NCBI GenBank assembly: GCA_900318405.1
Contig: ONKP01000004.1
Location: 1-64,000, forward strand
Direction of reading: 5' to 3'
From: an uncultured Eubacteriales bacterium
GTDB taxonomy: Bacteria; Bacillota; Clostridia; Lachnospirales; Lachnospiraceae
Length of the DNA stretch: 64,000 nt
Shown here: in pieces, positions 34,084-43,722 of the stretch
Position numbering within the stretch: position 1 is the first letter of the stretch
Layout of the letters: every line of letters begins with the position of its first letter
The notes under the pieces: generated by a model
What the model was told of the DNA's origin: nothing
What the model saw: only the letters and a program-made list of their open reading frames with translations
The model's database searches: none
Made by a program: the position numbers and the translations under genes

Positions 34084-36393
34084 TCAGCCCTTCGCTCTCT
34101 CCACATCGATGACGCTTGGCACCTGTTTTACCTTTGCCGCCAGCTCAAGCAGCTCTGATTTGCTCCTGACGCTGAATGTCATATCCACCGTGGCCGTATC
34201 ATCCTTGCGGCTCGTGCGCACATTGAGGGCGGAAATGCTGATGCCGCGCTCGGTGAGGATCTTCGAGAGATCAACCAGCAGGCCCACACGGTTATTCGCA
34301 TAAACGGAGATGCCCACAGGATAGCGCTCATCGCTTGCCGAATCGGGTGCCCACTCCGCCTCAATGAGACGTTCTCTCTCACTCTCCGGCAGATTCATGA
34401 TATTGATGCAGTCAGTCCGGTGTATGGTAATACCGCGTCCCCTGGTCACGAAGCCGACGATCTCATCTCCCGGTATAGGACTGCAGCAGTGAGAAAAATG
34501 CACGGCAACATCATGAATACCGCGGACGGTGATGCCTCCCTTTTTGGAGGCCTGTTTCACAGTCGCGTTCTCACCCGGCGCATCCACTCCGGCGATCACT
34601 TCAGCATCCGTCATGGATGCCTTCCGGTCTTTTTCGTAACACTCGACAAGTTTATTGAAAACCTGTCCTTCCTTCAGCCCGCCGTGTCCGATGGCTGCCA
34701 GCACGGAATCCCAGTCCTGGAAGCCATACTTCTGCATGATCTTCTTCTGATAGTCCGGTTTCACGACATCAGAAGGATTGTAGCCTTTATTTTTGATATA
34801 GCCGGCGAGAAGCTCGTGGCCGCGGAGAATATTGTCTTCCTTCTTCTCCATGCGGAACCAGCGGTTGATCCGGTTCTTCGCCTGTGTGCTCTTGACAACC
34901 TTCAGCCAGTCGCGGCTCGGGCCCTTGGAGTTCTGCGATGTGATGATCTCCACACGGTCGCCGTTGTGGAGAACCGTCTCGATCGGAACGAGCTTTCCGT
35001 TCACGCGGGCACCGACCATCCGGTTGCCGACGGCAGAATGGACGGCGTACGCGAAATCAATCGTACAGGAGCCGGCCGGAAGCGTCTTGACATCGCCCTT
35101 CGGTGAAAAAACGTAGACATTCTCATTGAACAGGTTCAGGTCGCTCTTCAGAAGGCTCATGAACTCCCTGTTGTCGCTCATGTCCTGCTGCCACTCCAGA
35201 ATCTGACGCAGCCAGTTCAGCTTTTCCTCTTCCTGCTCGGGTCCCGGCGTCTTTCCGTCGGAAGCTTCCTTATATTTCCAGTGCGCGGCGATACCGTATT
35301 CAGCCACGCGGTGCATCTCAAACGTACGAATCTGGATTTCGAAAGGCCGTCCCTTGGGTCCGATCAGCGTCGTGTGCAGAGACTGGTACATGTTCTGCTT
35401 CGGCATCGCGATGTAATCCTTGAAACGCCCCGGAATCGGCGTATACATCTCATGGATGATGCCGAGCGCGGCGTAGCAGTCCTTCACCGATTCCACGATG
35501 ATCCTGACAGCAAACAGGTCGTAGATCTGGTCGAGCGTCTTATGCTGATTCACCATCTTCTTGTAGATGCTGAAAAAATGCTTTGCCCGGCCGTAAACCT
35601 CAGCCTCGATGCCGGCCTCATCCATTTTTTTCTTCACTTCAATGACGATCTGGTTCACGAACTCTTCGCGTTCCGACCGTTTTTCATTGATCTGTGAAGC
35701 GAGCTGGTGATAGGCTTCCGGCTCCAGATACTTCAGGCTCAGGTCATCCAATTCATTTTTGACCTTGGAAATACCCAACCGCTGGGCGATCGGGGAATAG
35801 ATCTCGATCGTCTCACGCGACTTCTCGATCTGCTTCGCCGGTGTCATATACTGCAGCGTCCGCATATTGTGCAGGCGGTCTGCCAGTTTGACCATGATGA
35901 CACGGATATCCTTGGCCATGGCGAGGAACATCTTGCGGAGATTCTCCGCCTGCTCCTCAATCTTGTCAGAGGCATAGGACAGCTGGCCCAGCTTTGTGAC
36001 GCCGTCAACGATCTCCGCCACCTCGGAGCCGAACTCCCCGGCGATCTGCTCCTTTGTCATGATCGTATCTTCCACGACATCATGCAAAAGGCCGGAGACG
36101 ATGGATTCCTTATCCAGCTCAAGCTCTGCGAGGATGATACCCACGCAGAGCGGATGAATGATGTAAGGCTCACCGGATTTTCTCTTCTGTCCCTCATGCG
36201 CCTTTGCCGCCACCTCATAACCCTTCCGGATCATGGAAATGTCGTCGGACGGATGATATTTCCTGACATCGGCGATCAGCTCCTGATAAAGATCCTCGGG
36301 AGACGAAAAATCATCCATCTTCTTGATGCGGGCATCAACCGCATCAACTTCTTCTTTCAGTTTTTCGTCTTTCATCGCAAGATCTTCACTCAT
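34084..36393 (-). CDS. rel: Bifunctional (p)ppGpp synthetase/hydrolase (Rel)
   Basis: Long RelA/SpoT homologue, 769 residues, controlling the stringent response. Domains: HD hydrolase (about 45-200, GLLHDVVEDT), synthetase (about 240-400, with RFKDYIAMPKQNMYQSLHTT), TGS (about 420-480), a helical/zinc-finger region with HCCSPIPGD, and a C-terminal ACT domain. The RFKD sequence is the RxKD charge signature of bifunctional enzymes rather than the ExDD of monofunctional RelA. ATG with GGGGAG nine bases upstream. Placed directly after apt, which salvages purines. Confidence 0.95.
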   Translation of the reverse strand: MSEDLAMKDEKLKEEVDAVDARIKKMDDFSSPEDLYQELIADVRKYHPSDDISMIRKGYEVAAKAHEGQKRKSGEPYIIHPLCVGIILAELELDKESIVSGLLHDVVEDTIMTKEQIAGEFGSEVAEIVDGVTKLGQLSYASDKIEEQAENLRKMFLAMAKDIRVIMVKLADRLHNMRTLQYMTPAKQIEKSRETIEIYSPIAQRLGISKVKNELDDLSLKYLEPEAYHQLASQINEKRSEREEFVNQIVIEVKKKMDEAGIEAEVYGRAKHFFSIYKKMVNQHKTLDQIYDLFAVRIIVESVKDCYAALGIIHEMYTPIPGRFKDYIAMPKQNMYQSLHTTLIGPKGRPFEIQIRTFEMHRVAEYGIAAHWKYKEASDGKTPGPEQEEEKLNWLRQILEWQQDMSDNREFMSLLKSDLNLFNENVYVFSPKGDVKTLPAGSCTIDFAYAVHSAVGNRMVGARVNGKLVPIETVLHNGDRVEIITSQNSKGPSRDWLKVVKSTQAKNRINRWFRMEKKEDNILRGHELLAGYIKNKGYNPSDVVKPDYQKKIMQKYGFQDWDSVLAAIGHGGLKEGQVFNKLVECYEKDRKASMTDAEVIAGVDAPGENATVKQASKKGGITVRGIHDVAVHFSHCCSPIPGDEIVGFVTRGRGITIHRTDCINIMNLPESERERLIEAEWAPDSASDERYPVGISVYANNRVGLLVDLSKILTERGISISALNVRTSRKDDTATVDMTFSVRSKSELLELAAKVKQVPSVIDVERAKG

Positions 36394-36448
36394 ACGCTGT
36401 TCTCCCCGTTTGTCTGGCTGTGCCTTACACGTATGCTATAGATATCCC

Positions 36449-36973
36449 TTATGCGCCCGGATATTTGATGACGGATCCGATGTCATATCTGGAAAGTCTC
36501 TCGCGTCCCTTGAGACCCTCAAGCTCCATGACAAAGATCATCTTCACAACTTCGCCGCCGAGTCTCTCCACGAGCTTTGCAGCCGCCTCGATGGTGCCGC
36601 CTGTAGCGATCAGATCATCGACAAGGACAACCTTCTGGCCGGGCTTGATGGAATCCTTATGAATTTCAACGGTTGCCGTGCCATACTCCAGATCGTAAGT
36701 CTCGGAAATGGTCTCACGCGGCAGTTTGCCTTTCTTTCTCACAAGTACGAAGGGCTTGTGCAGATTGTAGGCGATCGGCATACCGAAAATGAATCCTCTG
36801 GACTCCGTGCCGACGATCACATCGAAATCCACACCGTCGAGAAGAGCCTGCAGTTCGTCGATGGCAAGGTGAAGTCCGTCCGCATCATCCAGAATGCTGG
36901 TGATGTCACGGAACATGATGCCCTTCTTCGGATAGTCCGGAATTGTGATTACATAATCCTTGAGTTCTTTCAT
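36449..36973 (-). CDS. apt: Adenine phosphoribosyltransferase
   Basis: Salvages adenine to AMP using PRPP. The 174-residue protein shows the start KELKDYVITIPDYPKKGIMFRDIT, the substrate-binding GTESRGFIFG, and the PRPP motif VVLVDDLIATGGT. The start at 36973 gives the normal family length; the only ribosome binding site candidate (AAAGGA) is 13 bases away, so initiation may be weak. An upstream in-frame start at 37024 lacks any site. It lies between recJ and rel. Confidence 0.95.
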   Translation of the reverse strand: MKELKDYVITIPDYPKKGIMFRDITSILDDADGLHLAIDELQALLDGVDFDVIVGTESRGFIFGMPIAYNLHKPFVLVRKKGKLPRETISETYDLEYGTATVEIHKDSIKPGQKVVLVDDLIATGGTIEAAAKLVERLGGEVVKMIFVMELEGLKGRERLSRYDIGSVIKYPGA

Positions 36974-37110
36974 GGTTTTCAGTTCGTCCTTTCTGACTGC
37001 TGACTGCGGAAATCTTATGTACAATGCGTGTTTCGCGCGTTCTCAATCTGTTAAGTATAGCATCACGGTTCCACTTTATCAATGTGCCTGAATATCCGAA
37101 ATCAGGAAGA

Positions 37111-37182
37111 CAGAATACAGATGACACCACCCGCAACCACCGGCGTCTGCGGTTTTGCGGGTTGGTGTCATCTGTATTTCTG
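37111..37182. repeat. Long hairpin between recJ and apt
   Basis: Arms starting CAGAATACAGATGACACCA and CCCGCAA pair with TTGCGGG and TGGTGTCATCTGTATTTCTG, about 26 bp with one or two bulges. A short hairpin CCTGA/TCAGG (37088-37107) lies next to it. No T-run follows on either strand, so it is not an ordinary terminator; it may shield or process the recJ-apt transcript, or be a foldback element. Confidence 0.7.
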
Positions 37183-37219
37183 GATACTTGTGCTTCTATG
37201 AATGTCGGACCGTGTTCCG

Positions 37220-39001
37220 TCAGCGATAACTGCGGATGAGAAACTGGAGATTCTCGATGCCGCGGAATTCATTGAGCTGCACTTCGTACAGAATGGTGAC
37301 CGGTCCTTCGGAAGCCCGACCGCAGAATGCCTGGACGTCCTCCGGCTGTCCGAAGTAGATGCCCTGTACCATCCGACCCGATCTGTCGGCAGGGTCTTCC
37401 ATATCTATTCGGCAGGCGATTTTCCTTTTACCCAGAATCCTTGCGTTGTACAGCTTTACGCCTCTTCTGGCAAACAGTGCTTTCGGATTGCCGTTTCCCG
37501 TCGGCCACAGGCACTGGGTGTCCTCATACCTTTTTTTCGTCATATACGTGAGCGGCATCTCGGCATCAAAGCGAACGACCGGTTTCATATCCCCTTCCGT
37601 GAGGGTGCAGTTTTCATTCAGTCGTCGGCGAAACGCCTCCAGATTTTCGGGTTTCAGCGAAATCCCCGCAGCCATCGGATGTCCGCCATAAGCCGTCAGC
37701 AGGTCATCACAGCGGACCAGTTCCTCATACATGCTGTATGCCTCAATGGAGCGGCCGGAACCCCGGATCATGCCATCGACCTCGGTGACAACGAACGTCG
37801 GCCGGTTAAAGCACTCCTTGACTTTTCCCGCAATGATACCCACGACACTGACGTGACTGTCCTTCAGAAAAATAACGAGCACCCTGTCATGGATCATGGA
37901 TGTCGTATTGACCTGTTCAATAGCCTCTGCCGTACCCCTGTCTGTCATGGCCTGACGGTCATGATTGAGAGCGATCAGCTCACTCGCTTTTGCCGCGGCT
38001 TCGGTCTCGGAATCCGTCATGAGCAGTTCAAGAGCACGGCCTGCCGTATCCAATCTGCCGCTCGCATTCAGGCAGGGTCCGATCACAAAACCTATGTGAT
38101 AGACATCGATTTTCTCCTGATCCAGATTGTTCTGCAGGATCAGTTCTCTGAGGCCCGGACAGCATCCGCGGCGAATCTGCTTCAGCCCCTCCTTGACAAT
38201 GATACGGTTTTCGCCCGTCAGCTCCATGACGTCTCCGACCGTGGCAATGGCCGCAAAGGTCAGAAAACGCTCTGCTTTTTTCTCCGCATCCGGGAGTCCC
38301 GCCTGCCGATACAGTGCAAGGGCAAATTTCCATGCGACGCCGGCACCGCACAGCCCGTCGTACGGAGATGTGTCATCTGCGCGGTGCGGGTCGACAACGG
38401 CTTCTGCCGGAGGCAGGATCTCTGTTTTTTCACCATCTTCTTCATTAAACGGCACCTGATGATGATCCGTGACCACTGTCTTCAGACCGAGCGCATTGCC
38501 GTGTGCGATCTGCTCCTTTGCGGCGATGCCGTTGTCGCAGGTCACGAGAAGCCGGATACCATCATCCGCCGCTTCACTGATCAGCCGTTCATTCAGGCCG
38601 TAGCCGTCTTTCACCCGGTGTGGAATGCGCCAGTCCACATCGCCTCCGATGTCGCCGATCGCGTGAATCAGAATATAGGTACTCATGATACCGTCGATAT
38701 CGTAATCTCCGATGACACGGATTTTCTTTTTTTCACGCGCAAAGGACAGCACAGTCTGCACTGCCCTGTCCATATCTTTGATCAGCATGGGATCGCTGAT
38801 ATCCTTCAGCTGTCCATGCAGATACATATCGATCTTATATTCTGCTTCTGATCTTCCGTCCGGCCTTTTTTTCAGCCAGTCATTTTTTTTAAACACCATC
38901 CGGTTCCGCATCAGGCGGATAGCCAGCGGATCCAGGTCGAATTGACGGCCCAGTTCCTGAAACGGAGCATCATAACACTGCTGCATCCAGATTTCTTCCA
39001 T
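37220..39001 (-). CDS. recJ: RecJ-type single-stranded-DNA exonuclease
   Basis: DHH-family 5'-3' exonuclease used in recombination and mismatch or base excision repair. The 593-residue product has motif I GDYDIDGIMST, the DHH motif TDHHQVP, a DHHA1 domain with GGHPMAAGISL, and the C-terminal OB domain that ends in NLQFLIRSYR. It is slightly longer than average but complete. AAAGGA lies upstream of the ATG. It is the first gene of the cluster running to aspS; I see no clear promoter in 39002-39158. Confidence 0.93.
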   Translation of the reverse strand: MEEIWMQQCYDAPFQELGRQFDLDPLAIRLMRNRMVFKKNDWLKKRPDGRSEAEYKIDMYLHGQLKDISDPMLIKDMDRAVQTVLSFAREKKKIRVIGDYDIDGIMSTYILIHAIGDIGGDVDWRIPHRVKDGYGLNERLISEAADDGIRLLVTCDNGIAAKEQIAHGNALGLKTVVTDHHQVPFNEEDGEKTEILPPAEAVVDPHRADDTSPYDGLCGAGVAWKFALALYRQAGLPDAEKKAERFLTFAAIATVGDVMELTGENRIIVKEGLKQIRRGCCPGLRELILQNNLDQEKIDVYHIGFVIGPCLNASGRLDTAGRALELLMTDSETEAAAKASELIALNHDRQAMTDRGTAEAIEQVNTTSMIHDRVLVIFLKDSHVSVVGIIAGKVKECFNRPTFVVTEVDGMIRGSGRSIEAYSMYEELVRCDDLLTAYGGHPMAAGISLKPENLEAFRRRLNENCTLTEGDMKPVVRFDAEMPLTYMTKKRYEDTQCLWPTGNGNPKALFARRGVKLYNARILGKRKIACRIDMEDPADRSGRMVQGIYFGQPEDVQAFCGRASEGPVTILYEVQLNEFRGIENLQFLIRSYR

Positions 39002-39158
39002 TGCAGATGATCCTTTCTCTGTTATTCCGCATACCGTACAAGTCTACCATCTGCCTCGCAGAAATGCCAATCATATATAAGCATGTATGTCCCGGCCCCG
39101 TTATATGCTTTCTGAATTCACAAACTCTTTGCCTGTTCACGACCGGATTCATATGATT

Positions 39159-41477
39159 TTACTGTTTCCGTTGTTTTTTCCGTTGCATTCGCTGCTTACC
39201 GGCATTTTGTGATTTATCAGCTGACTTTTTTGATTCAGCTGCAGCTTTCTTTCGATTATCTCCGGATTTATCTGTATTATTCCCTGATTTCCTCCTGCTG
39301 CGCATTCGATGCTGCTGCCGTCGGTGACGCTTCAGAACAAAAATAATTCCTGTGGCTGCACCGGTGACTGCTGCCAGAATGCCCGGCCACAGCAGATAAC
39401 GCCAGAAAGGCGTCCGGACATAAAAAGTTCCGATCTGCTTTTCCGTGACATTTCCCGCCTCATCCTGCGCGACCAGGCGGAATGTATGCGTCTTCTTCTC
39501 CCTGTCGCCCACAACCTGCACAGCACACAGCTTTCCCTGTTTTTTCATTTCCTCCAGAGCTTCTTTATCCCAGGCCGCTGTCGGCGAAGGCTGTCCATCC
39601 AGAAAAATCTGCAGCGACATCAGTTTCAGATTGTCGTCGGCGGATACGGCAATATTTTTTACCGTCTCATGATAAACAGTATTTTCTGCAAGATCCCGAA
39701 TCTCCGCAGTCGGCGGTGTGCTGTCCACGCCGAAGTTCAGCGTATGTTCCACCTGATCACCGCTGGAGAACTCGTGCCCATCCACATCACGGCAGTTGAA
39801 AACAAGGCGATAGACACCATCCTGCGCAAAGTTTTCTGCCGGAAGCATAACTGTCAGTACCGAATTCTTCTTTTCAGTTTCCGGGGTCTGTGCTGAATCC
39901 TCTGTTTTCTGTGCTGAGTCCTCCGTTTTCTGTGATGAATCACCGTTTTTCAGTGAATAATGGATGTTTTCCGTCAGCGGAACTTCCTGGGTATTTCTGT
40001 AGAGCCGGATACTCTCAAGCTCAAACGGCCGGGCGTTTCCAACCGTTACAGTGACATCCGATGCTTTTGTGACATACTTCCGGTTTATCGCCGCAGTCTC
40101 CGGACTCATCGTAAACGTCCATTGTTCTCCAGTACTCTCACTCTCAGCGCTGTCTGCCTGTGTACTGCCATTTACTCCTTCTTCGCTGCCTGCCTGTGCT
40201 GTACCATTTTCAGCGCTGTCTGCCTGTGCTGTACCATTTTCAGCGTTGTCCGCTTGTGTTATACCATTTTCTTCCCCGCGAGCGTCCTGTCCATCTGCTT
40301 CCGCTGCCACCTCTCCAGCCGATTCTCCTGTTCCTTCCGATGATGAAGCATTCAGTTCTTCTGAGCTTTCAGATGGTGATGGAGCATTCATTTCTCCTGC
40401 GCTTTCATATAATGACGCATTCGTGTCGCCTGATTCTTCAGAAGATGCCGCACCTGTTTCATTATTCTCTGCAGATTGCTCACTTTCACCCGGAAGATCA
40501 TACAGCGGTCTCCCGGGATTCTTCCTGTCAATGATAAAAATTAACGGCAGCCCGGGATCACCCGTGTCGATATACGTGCCCTGCTCTTCTGTCAGAGCCC
40601 CGTCATCGGAATCCGCATCCTGATCATCCGCCAGAAAGCGCACGGTATAGATGGCGTCTTTCCGAAAACATACTCTGACACGAAAACAGGACGCTTCGCT
40701 GTCTTCCCCACTCTGATCGGTTTTCCATTCTCCCAGATGATATGCCTTGCGTACTGTCTTCCCGTCACGATCCACGGCGCGGATATGAAGAGCTCTCCTG
40801 ACCTGTTCGGCCTTTCTCCCGCCCCGGTAAGAAAACACCGCCCACACCGTCCTGTCATAACTGGCTGCACCTGCCGCGATGCTCAACGGTTCCGTGTCAT
40901 CGTCGAAATACAGGGAAATTTTTTCTGTTTCCGCCGTCCCCGTCTCTGCTTCCCGCTGACTGTTCAGCTCCTGTCCATTTGTATAGGATCCCGCTGAGAC
41001 CTGTCCGTTTGAAGAATATCCGTTCACACCCTGTCCATTCGCATTCAATCCTGATGACGTCTGTCCGTTCGCAAAGCAGGGCAAAACCATTATCTGCAGC
41101 AGGCAGATCAGGCACAGAATACCGGTCATACTTCTGACCGGACTGTGAAACATCCGCTTTTTCACACCGACGGCAGCGCCACCGGCAGAAGGGGCAAGTT
41201 CCTGTGTTCCTCCCTCACCGATCCAGACTTTGCCTGACATGTCAGCGCTCTCTGTTTTGTCACTGGTTCTGTCACTGGTTCTGTCTTTGGTTTTGTCTCT
41301 GCCATCCATATTCCTGCAGGTGCCATTTTTGCAGACTTTTTCTCCATTTTCTCCGACCCCATGCCTGCAGATTTTTCGTCTGCTGACGGCAAAAAGGATG
41401 CCAAAAAATCCTGCGGATGCTGCTGAGGCAGCCGCTCCGATCAGAAACACTTCCATAAATAGTTCAGCCATTTCCAC
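39159..41477 (-). CDS. Large Ig-like membrane protein paired with the kinase
   Basis: I do not recognise a named family. The 772-residue protein has an N-terminal hydrophobic segment (about 8-32), a Lys/Thr/Asp-rich stretch, a second hydrophobic segment (about 117-137, MTGILCLICLLQIMVLPCFA) that could be an internal signal, then NGQ-rich repeats, a beta-rich domain (about 180-310), an acidic Ser/Glu region with 10-residue repeats, a second beta-rich part with an Ig-like module (DSTPPTAEIRDLAEN, VRTPF at its end), a C-terminal membrane helix (about 685-705) and a very basic tail rich in Lys/Arg. It begins 44 bases after the kinase gene, so they are probably one operon. Confidence 0.65.
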   Translation of the reverse strand: MEMAELFMEVFLIGAAASAASAGFFGILFAVSRRKICRHGVGENGEKVCKNGTCRNMDGRDKTKDRTSDRTSDKTESADMSGKVWIGEGGTQELAPSAGGAAVGVKKRMFHSPVRSMTGILCLICLLQIMVLPCFANGQTSSGLNANGQGVNGYSSNGQVSAGSYTNGQELNSQREAETGTAETEKISLYFDDDTEPLSIAAGAASYDRTVWAVFSYRGGRKAEQVRRALHIRAVDRDGKTVRKAYHLGEWKTDQSGEDSEASCFRVRVCFRKDAIYTVRFLADDQDADSDDGALTEEQGTYIDTGDPGLPLIFIIDRKNPGRPLYDLPGESEQSAENNETGAASSEESGDTNASLYESAGEMNAPSPSESSEELNASSSEGTGESAGEVAAEADGQDARGEENGITQADNAENGTAQADSAENGTAQAGSEEGVNGSTQADSAESESTGEQWTFTMSPETAAINRKYVTKASDVTVTVGNARPFELESIRLYRNTQEVPLTENIHYSLKNGDSSQKTEDSAQKTEDSAQTPETEKKNSVLTVMLPAENFAQDGVYRLVFNCRDVDGHEFSSGDQVEHTLNFGVDSTPPTAEIRDLAENTVYHETVKNIAVSADDNLKLMSLQIFLDGQPSPTAAWDKEALEEMKKQGKLCAVQVVGDREKKTHTFRLVAQDEAGNVTEKQIGTFYVRTPFWRYLLWPGILAAVTGAATGIIFVLKRHRRQQHRMRSRRKSGNNTDKSGDNRKKAAAESKKSADKSQNAGKQRMQRKKQRKQ
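40139..40272 (-). repeat. In-frame 30-nt repeats in the Ig-like protein gene
   Basis: Three to four units encode NGTAQADSAE-like decapeptides. Nearby, 18- to 21-nt units at about 39890-39950 encode SQKTED-type repeats, and 40975-41080 holds NGQ-type repeats. All are low-complexity linker expansions on the predicted outer side. Confidence 0.75.
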
Positions 41478-41521
41478 TTCTGTTAACCCCCTGTTGTTCC
41501 CTTACTCTTCCACCGCAAAGG

Positions 41522-43186
41522 TCAGTCTCTTTCAGCTGCCACAGTCAGGATTGCCTGTATATCATCCTTCGAAACGCCGTCTGAACGGAACCGGTCACCA
41601 TAAACCTTCTCTGCATTCTCTATAATTTCTGTGATGTTCACCGCACCATCAAATTGATCTGTCCGTCCCGCCTCATATGCGGCAATATCCGCCAGATCCT
41701 CCGCAAAGCTCCGATACTCACCGCCCGCTGTTGAAAGATTTACATCCGAAACCACACAGCGATAAAACCAGCAAGCTCCGGCGTATGCTTCAGCTGTCCT
41801 CTGCCAGTTCAGATCTCTGTCCCTGCTCTCCGAAACAACATCGTTCTTTCCCTGTCCCTGTGCCTGCAGATGAGACGGCAGTGCCCCTCTGGCCTGTTCA
41901 AACCATTCGGCGGCATCTGCAGCCCGCTCCATCTGGTCCTCTCCGTCATATGTACTGCAGTACCAGTACAGCCGCCCCACCTCAAATAAAATCATGGCAC
42001 TGCTGTCGGAGACAGGTGTTCTGCCGGAGACAAGCGTTTCCAGCAGAGTCGTCTCATTTTCCGATATTTTTCCGTCTTCTCCGCACACCCGGATCATCTG
42101 CATGCGGATATCCTCCCTGTCAGGGCAGACCGGGAGCTCTGCGGCACGAAATAACAGACTCAGCTTCTCAGCGGAATTTGTGCTCTCAGCAGCTCTCTCC
42201 AGCAGCTCGCTGCACCGGATTCCCGCAAGATCTCTCATGCGCCAGTACGATATCAGGCCGGCTGTTGACAATATACCGGTGAGAACCAGAGCTGCTCTCA
42301 TGGTTTTTTTCCAGAAAATCGCAGCTGTGTTTTCGGAAGAAACTGGTGTTTTTGAAAGAAGCGCTGAAGAGGCCGGTTCTTCTGAAACGGAGGGCTTTTC
42401 TATGTGAAGATCTCTCAGGATTTCATCCACAGAAGCATAGCGTTCGTCCGGATCTTCACGCATACAGCGTTTCTTGATACAGAACAGCCGATCCGCCGTC
42501 TCTGCCTCTCCCCGGCTTCCTCCCTGCCGCATAGCCCGTATCAGGGCTCCGAGGCTGTAAATATCCGCACGCCTGTCGGGACATTTTTCCGGGCGGTAAA
42601 GCTCCGGCGCCGCATAACCGGGTGTGCCGGCCATACGGAGCTCCCGTGCCGCAGAGTCATGCGTTCCGAACCGACGGGGCTCACGCGCTGCTGAAGCTCC
42701 AATGTCGTACACACTGCCAAAGTCGATCAGCGCGATCCCTCCGTCATTTCGCATCATGATATTGGAAGGCTTCAGATCACAGTAAACAAGTCCTTTCGCA
42801 TGTATTTTTTTCAGAATACGGCATATGGAAGTAATCACGCTGACCGCCTGCTCCTCTGACATCGGTCCTTTTTCTCTGAGATACCGGTCCATTGACATGC
42901 CACTCACGTATTCAAGGACAAGCACCGGTACCCCATCCATGTCAAAGAATTCTGTCAGCCGCGGAATATCAGGAATATGAAGGGTATGCAGAGCATGTTT
43001 TTCCACAGAAAAGCTGTTGCTGACAAAGGCATCATTCCCATGCTGATATCGCGCTACTTTCATCGCGCGGATCCTGCGGGAGTTACCCTGACGCACCAGC
43101 CAGACGTCGCTCACGCCGCCGCTGCCGATCTTTGCAAGAAGCCTGTATGGATATCTGCCCCTCAAAATCATCCCGGTCTGAAGCAT
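41522..43186 (-). CDS. Membrane Ser/Thr protein kinase with helical extracytoplasmic domain
   Basis: A 554-residue Hanks-type kinase. The N-terminal kinase domain (about 14-270) has the Gly loop GSGGVSDV (21-28), the ATP lysine in AMKVA (Lys43), catalytic loop YCDLKPSN (YCD replaces HRD), DFGS and APEL, so it should be active. One membrane segment (about 290-312) is followed by an outer domain of about 240 residues that looks all-helical and TPR-like, with no PASTA repeats. It is thus distinct from PrkC-type kinases. GGGGAG precedes the ATG. Its own promoter and long leader lie upstream; the Ig-like protein gene follows. Confidence 0.85.
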   Translation of the reverse strand: MLQTGMILRGRYPYRLLAKIGSGGVSDVWLVRQGNSRRIRAMKVARYQHGNDAFVSNSFSVEKHALHTLHIPDIPRLTEFFDMDGVPVLVLEYVSGMSMDRYLREKGPMSEEQAVSVITSICRILKKIHAKGLVYCDLKPSNIMMRNDGGIALIDFGSVYDIGASAAREPRRFGTHDSAARELRMAGTPGYAAPELYRPEKCPDRRADIYSLGALIRAMRQGGSRGEAETADRLFCIKKRCMREDPDERYASVDEILRDLHIEKPSVSEEPASSALLSKTPVSSENTAAIFWKKTMRAALVLTGILSTAGLISYWRMRDLAGIRCSELLERAAESTNSAEKLSLLFRAAELPVCPDREDIRMQMIRVCGEDGKISENETTLLETLVSGRTPVSDSSAMILFEVGRLYWYCSTYDGEDQMERAADAAEWFEQARGALPSHLQAQGQGKNDVVSESRDRDLNWQRTAEAYAGACWFYRCVVSDVNLSTAGGEYRSFAEDLADIAAYEAGRTDQFDGAVNITEIIENAEKVYGDRFRSDGVSKDDIQAILTVAAERD

Positions 43187-43616
43187 AGCTCACTCTCTCC
43201 CCGCTGGTATTCCTGAAACCTTGCGTTTATAAGGTGTGAAATCATATAAAGGTGTGAAATCATATATTTGAAAAAATTCTGTATTTCGGAAGTGCGGTGA
43301 CATGCAGATGAAAAAAGCGATACCTCTGATAAAAACAGAGTCCTGCAGATGAAGCGATATCATGCATCTGAAAAATGGAGCTATTCAGCTTAGCAGAACG
43401 AAAGAGATGATATCTTGCCCTGAAAGATACGAATTGAATTTCAGACATGGCTGGATATGGTCTGGATGGAAAAAATAATCGGCGAACGCCCGGACAATCC
43501 TAAACCTCTGCTCCCGTATGCGTCCGTGCGGAAATTCTGATCAAAGAACGGTGAAATGAAATAAATTAACGAAAAACGATGTAAACACCAGTAGTTTTTT
43601 CGTTGCAGTTATATAT
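43187..43616 (-). other. Long untranslated leader of the kinase operon
   Basis: From the predicted start near 43614 to the kinase ATG there are about 430 nt. The leader holds a T-rich stretch after GGGCGTTCGCCGATTATTTTTT (about 43472-43494 on the plus strand), repeated CATCTGCA/CATCTGAA motifs around 43300-43370, and an exact 18-nt direct repeat, AAGGTGTGAAATCATATA (about 43231-43266, plus-strand reading). A 62-codon frame (43260-43448) lacks convincing coding character. No known riboswitch recognised. Confidence 0.45.
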
Positions 43617-43622
43617 ACTGAT

Positions 43623-43651
43623 ACTATAGTTCTATGGAGTATTCCTGTCAA
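43623..43651 (-). promoter_or_regulatory. Promoter of the kinase operon
   Basis: Minus-strand TTGACA (43651-43646), 17-nt spacer, TATAGT (43628-43623). It lies directly after the secDF terminator and points toward the kinase gene. Confidence 0.75.
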
Positions 43652-43654
43652 GTC

Positions 43655-43685
43655 AAAATACCCCGCCACCAAAGCGGTGGCGGGG
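43655..43685 (-). terminator. Intrinsic terminator after secDF
   Basis: CCCCGCCACC/GGTGGCGGGG, a 10-bp GC-rich stem with a 5-nt loop, followed on the minus strand by TATTTTGAC. The next promoter begins within four bases. Confidence 0.85.
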
Positions 43686-43722
43686 CATCTTCAAAATCAT
43701 TTGAAGTTTAGATCTCAGAACA

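Noticed and set aside
37202..38851. 549-codon plus-strand frame opposite recJ
   Set aside because: A mirror of the recJ coding frame; no domain, no ribosome binding site, while recJ is complete.
43260..43448. 62-codon minus-strand frame in the kinase leader
   Set aside because: No ribosome binding site and composition unlike coding sequence; kept only as a note to the leader finding.
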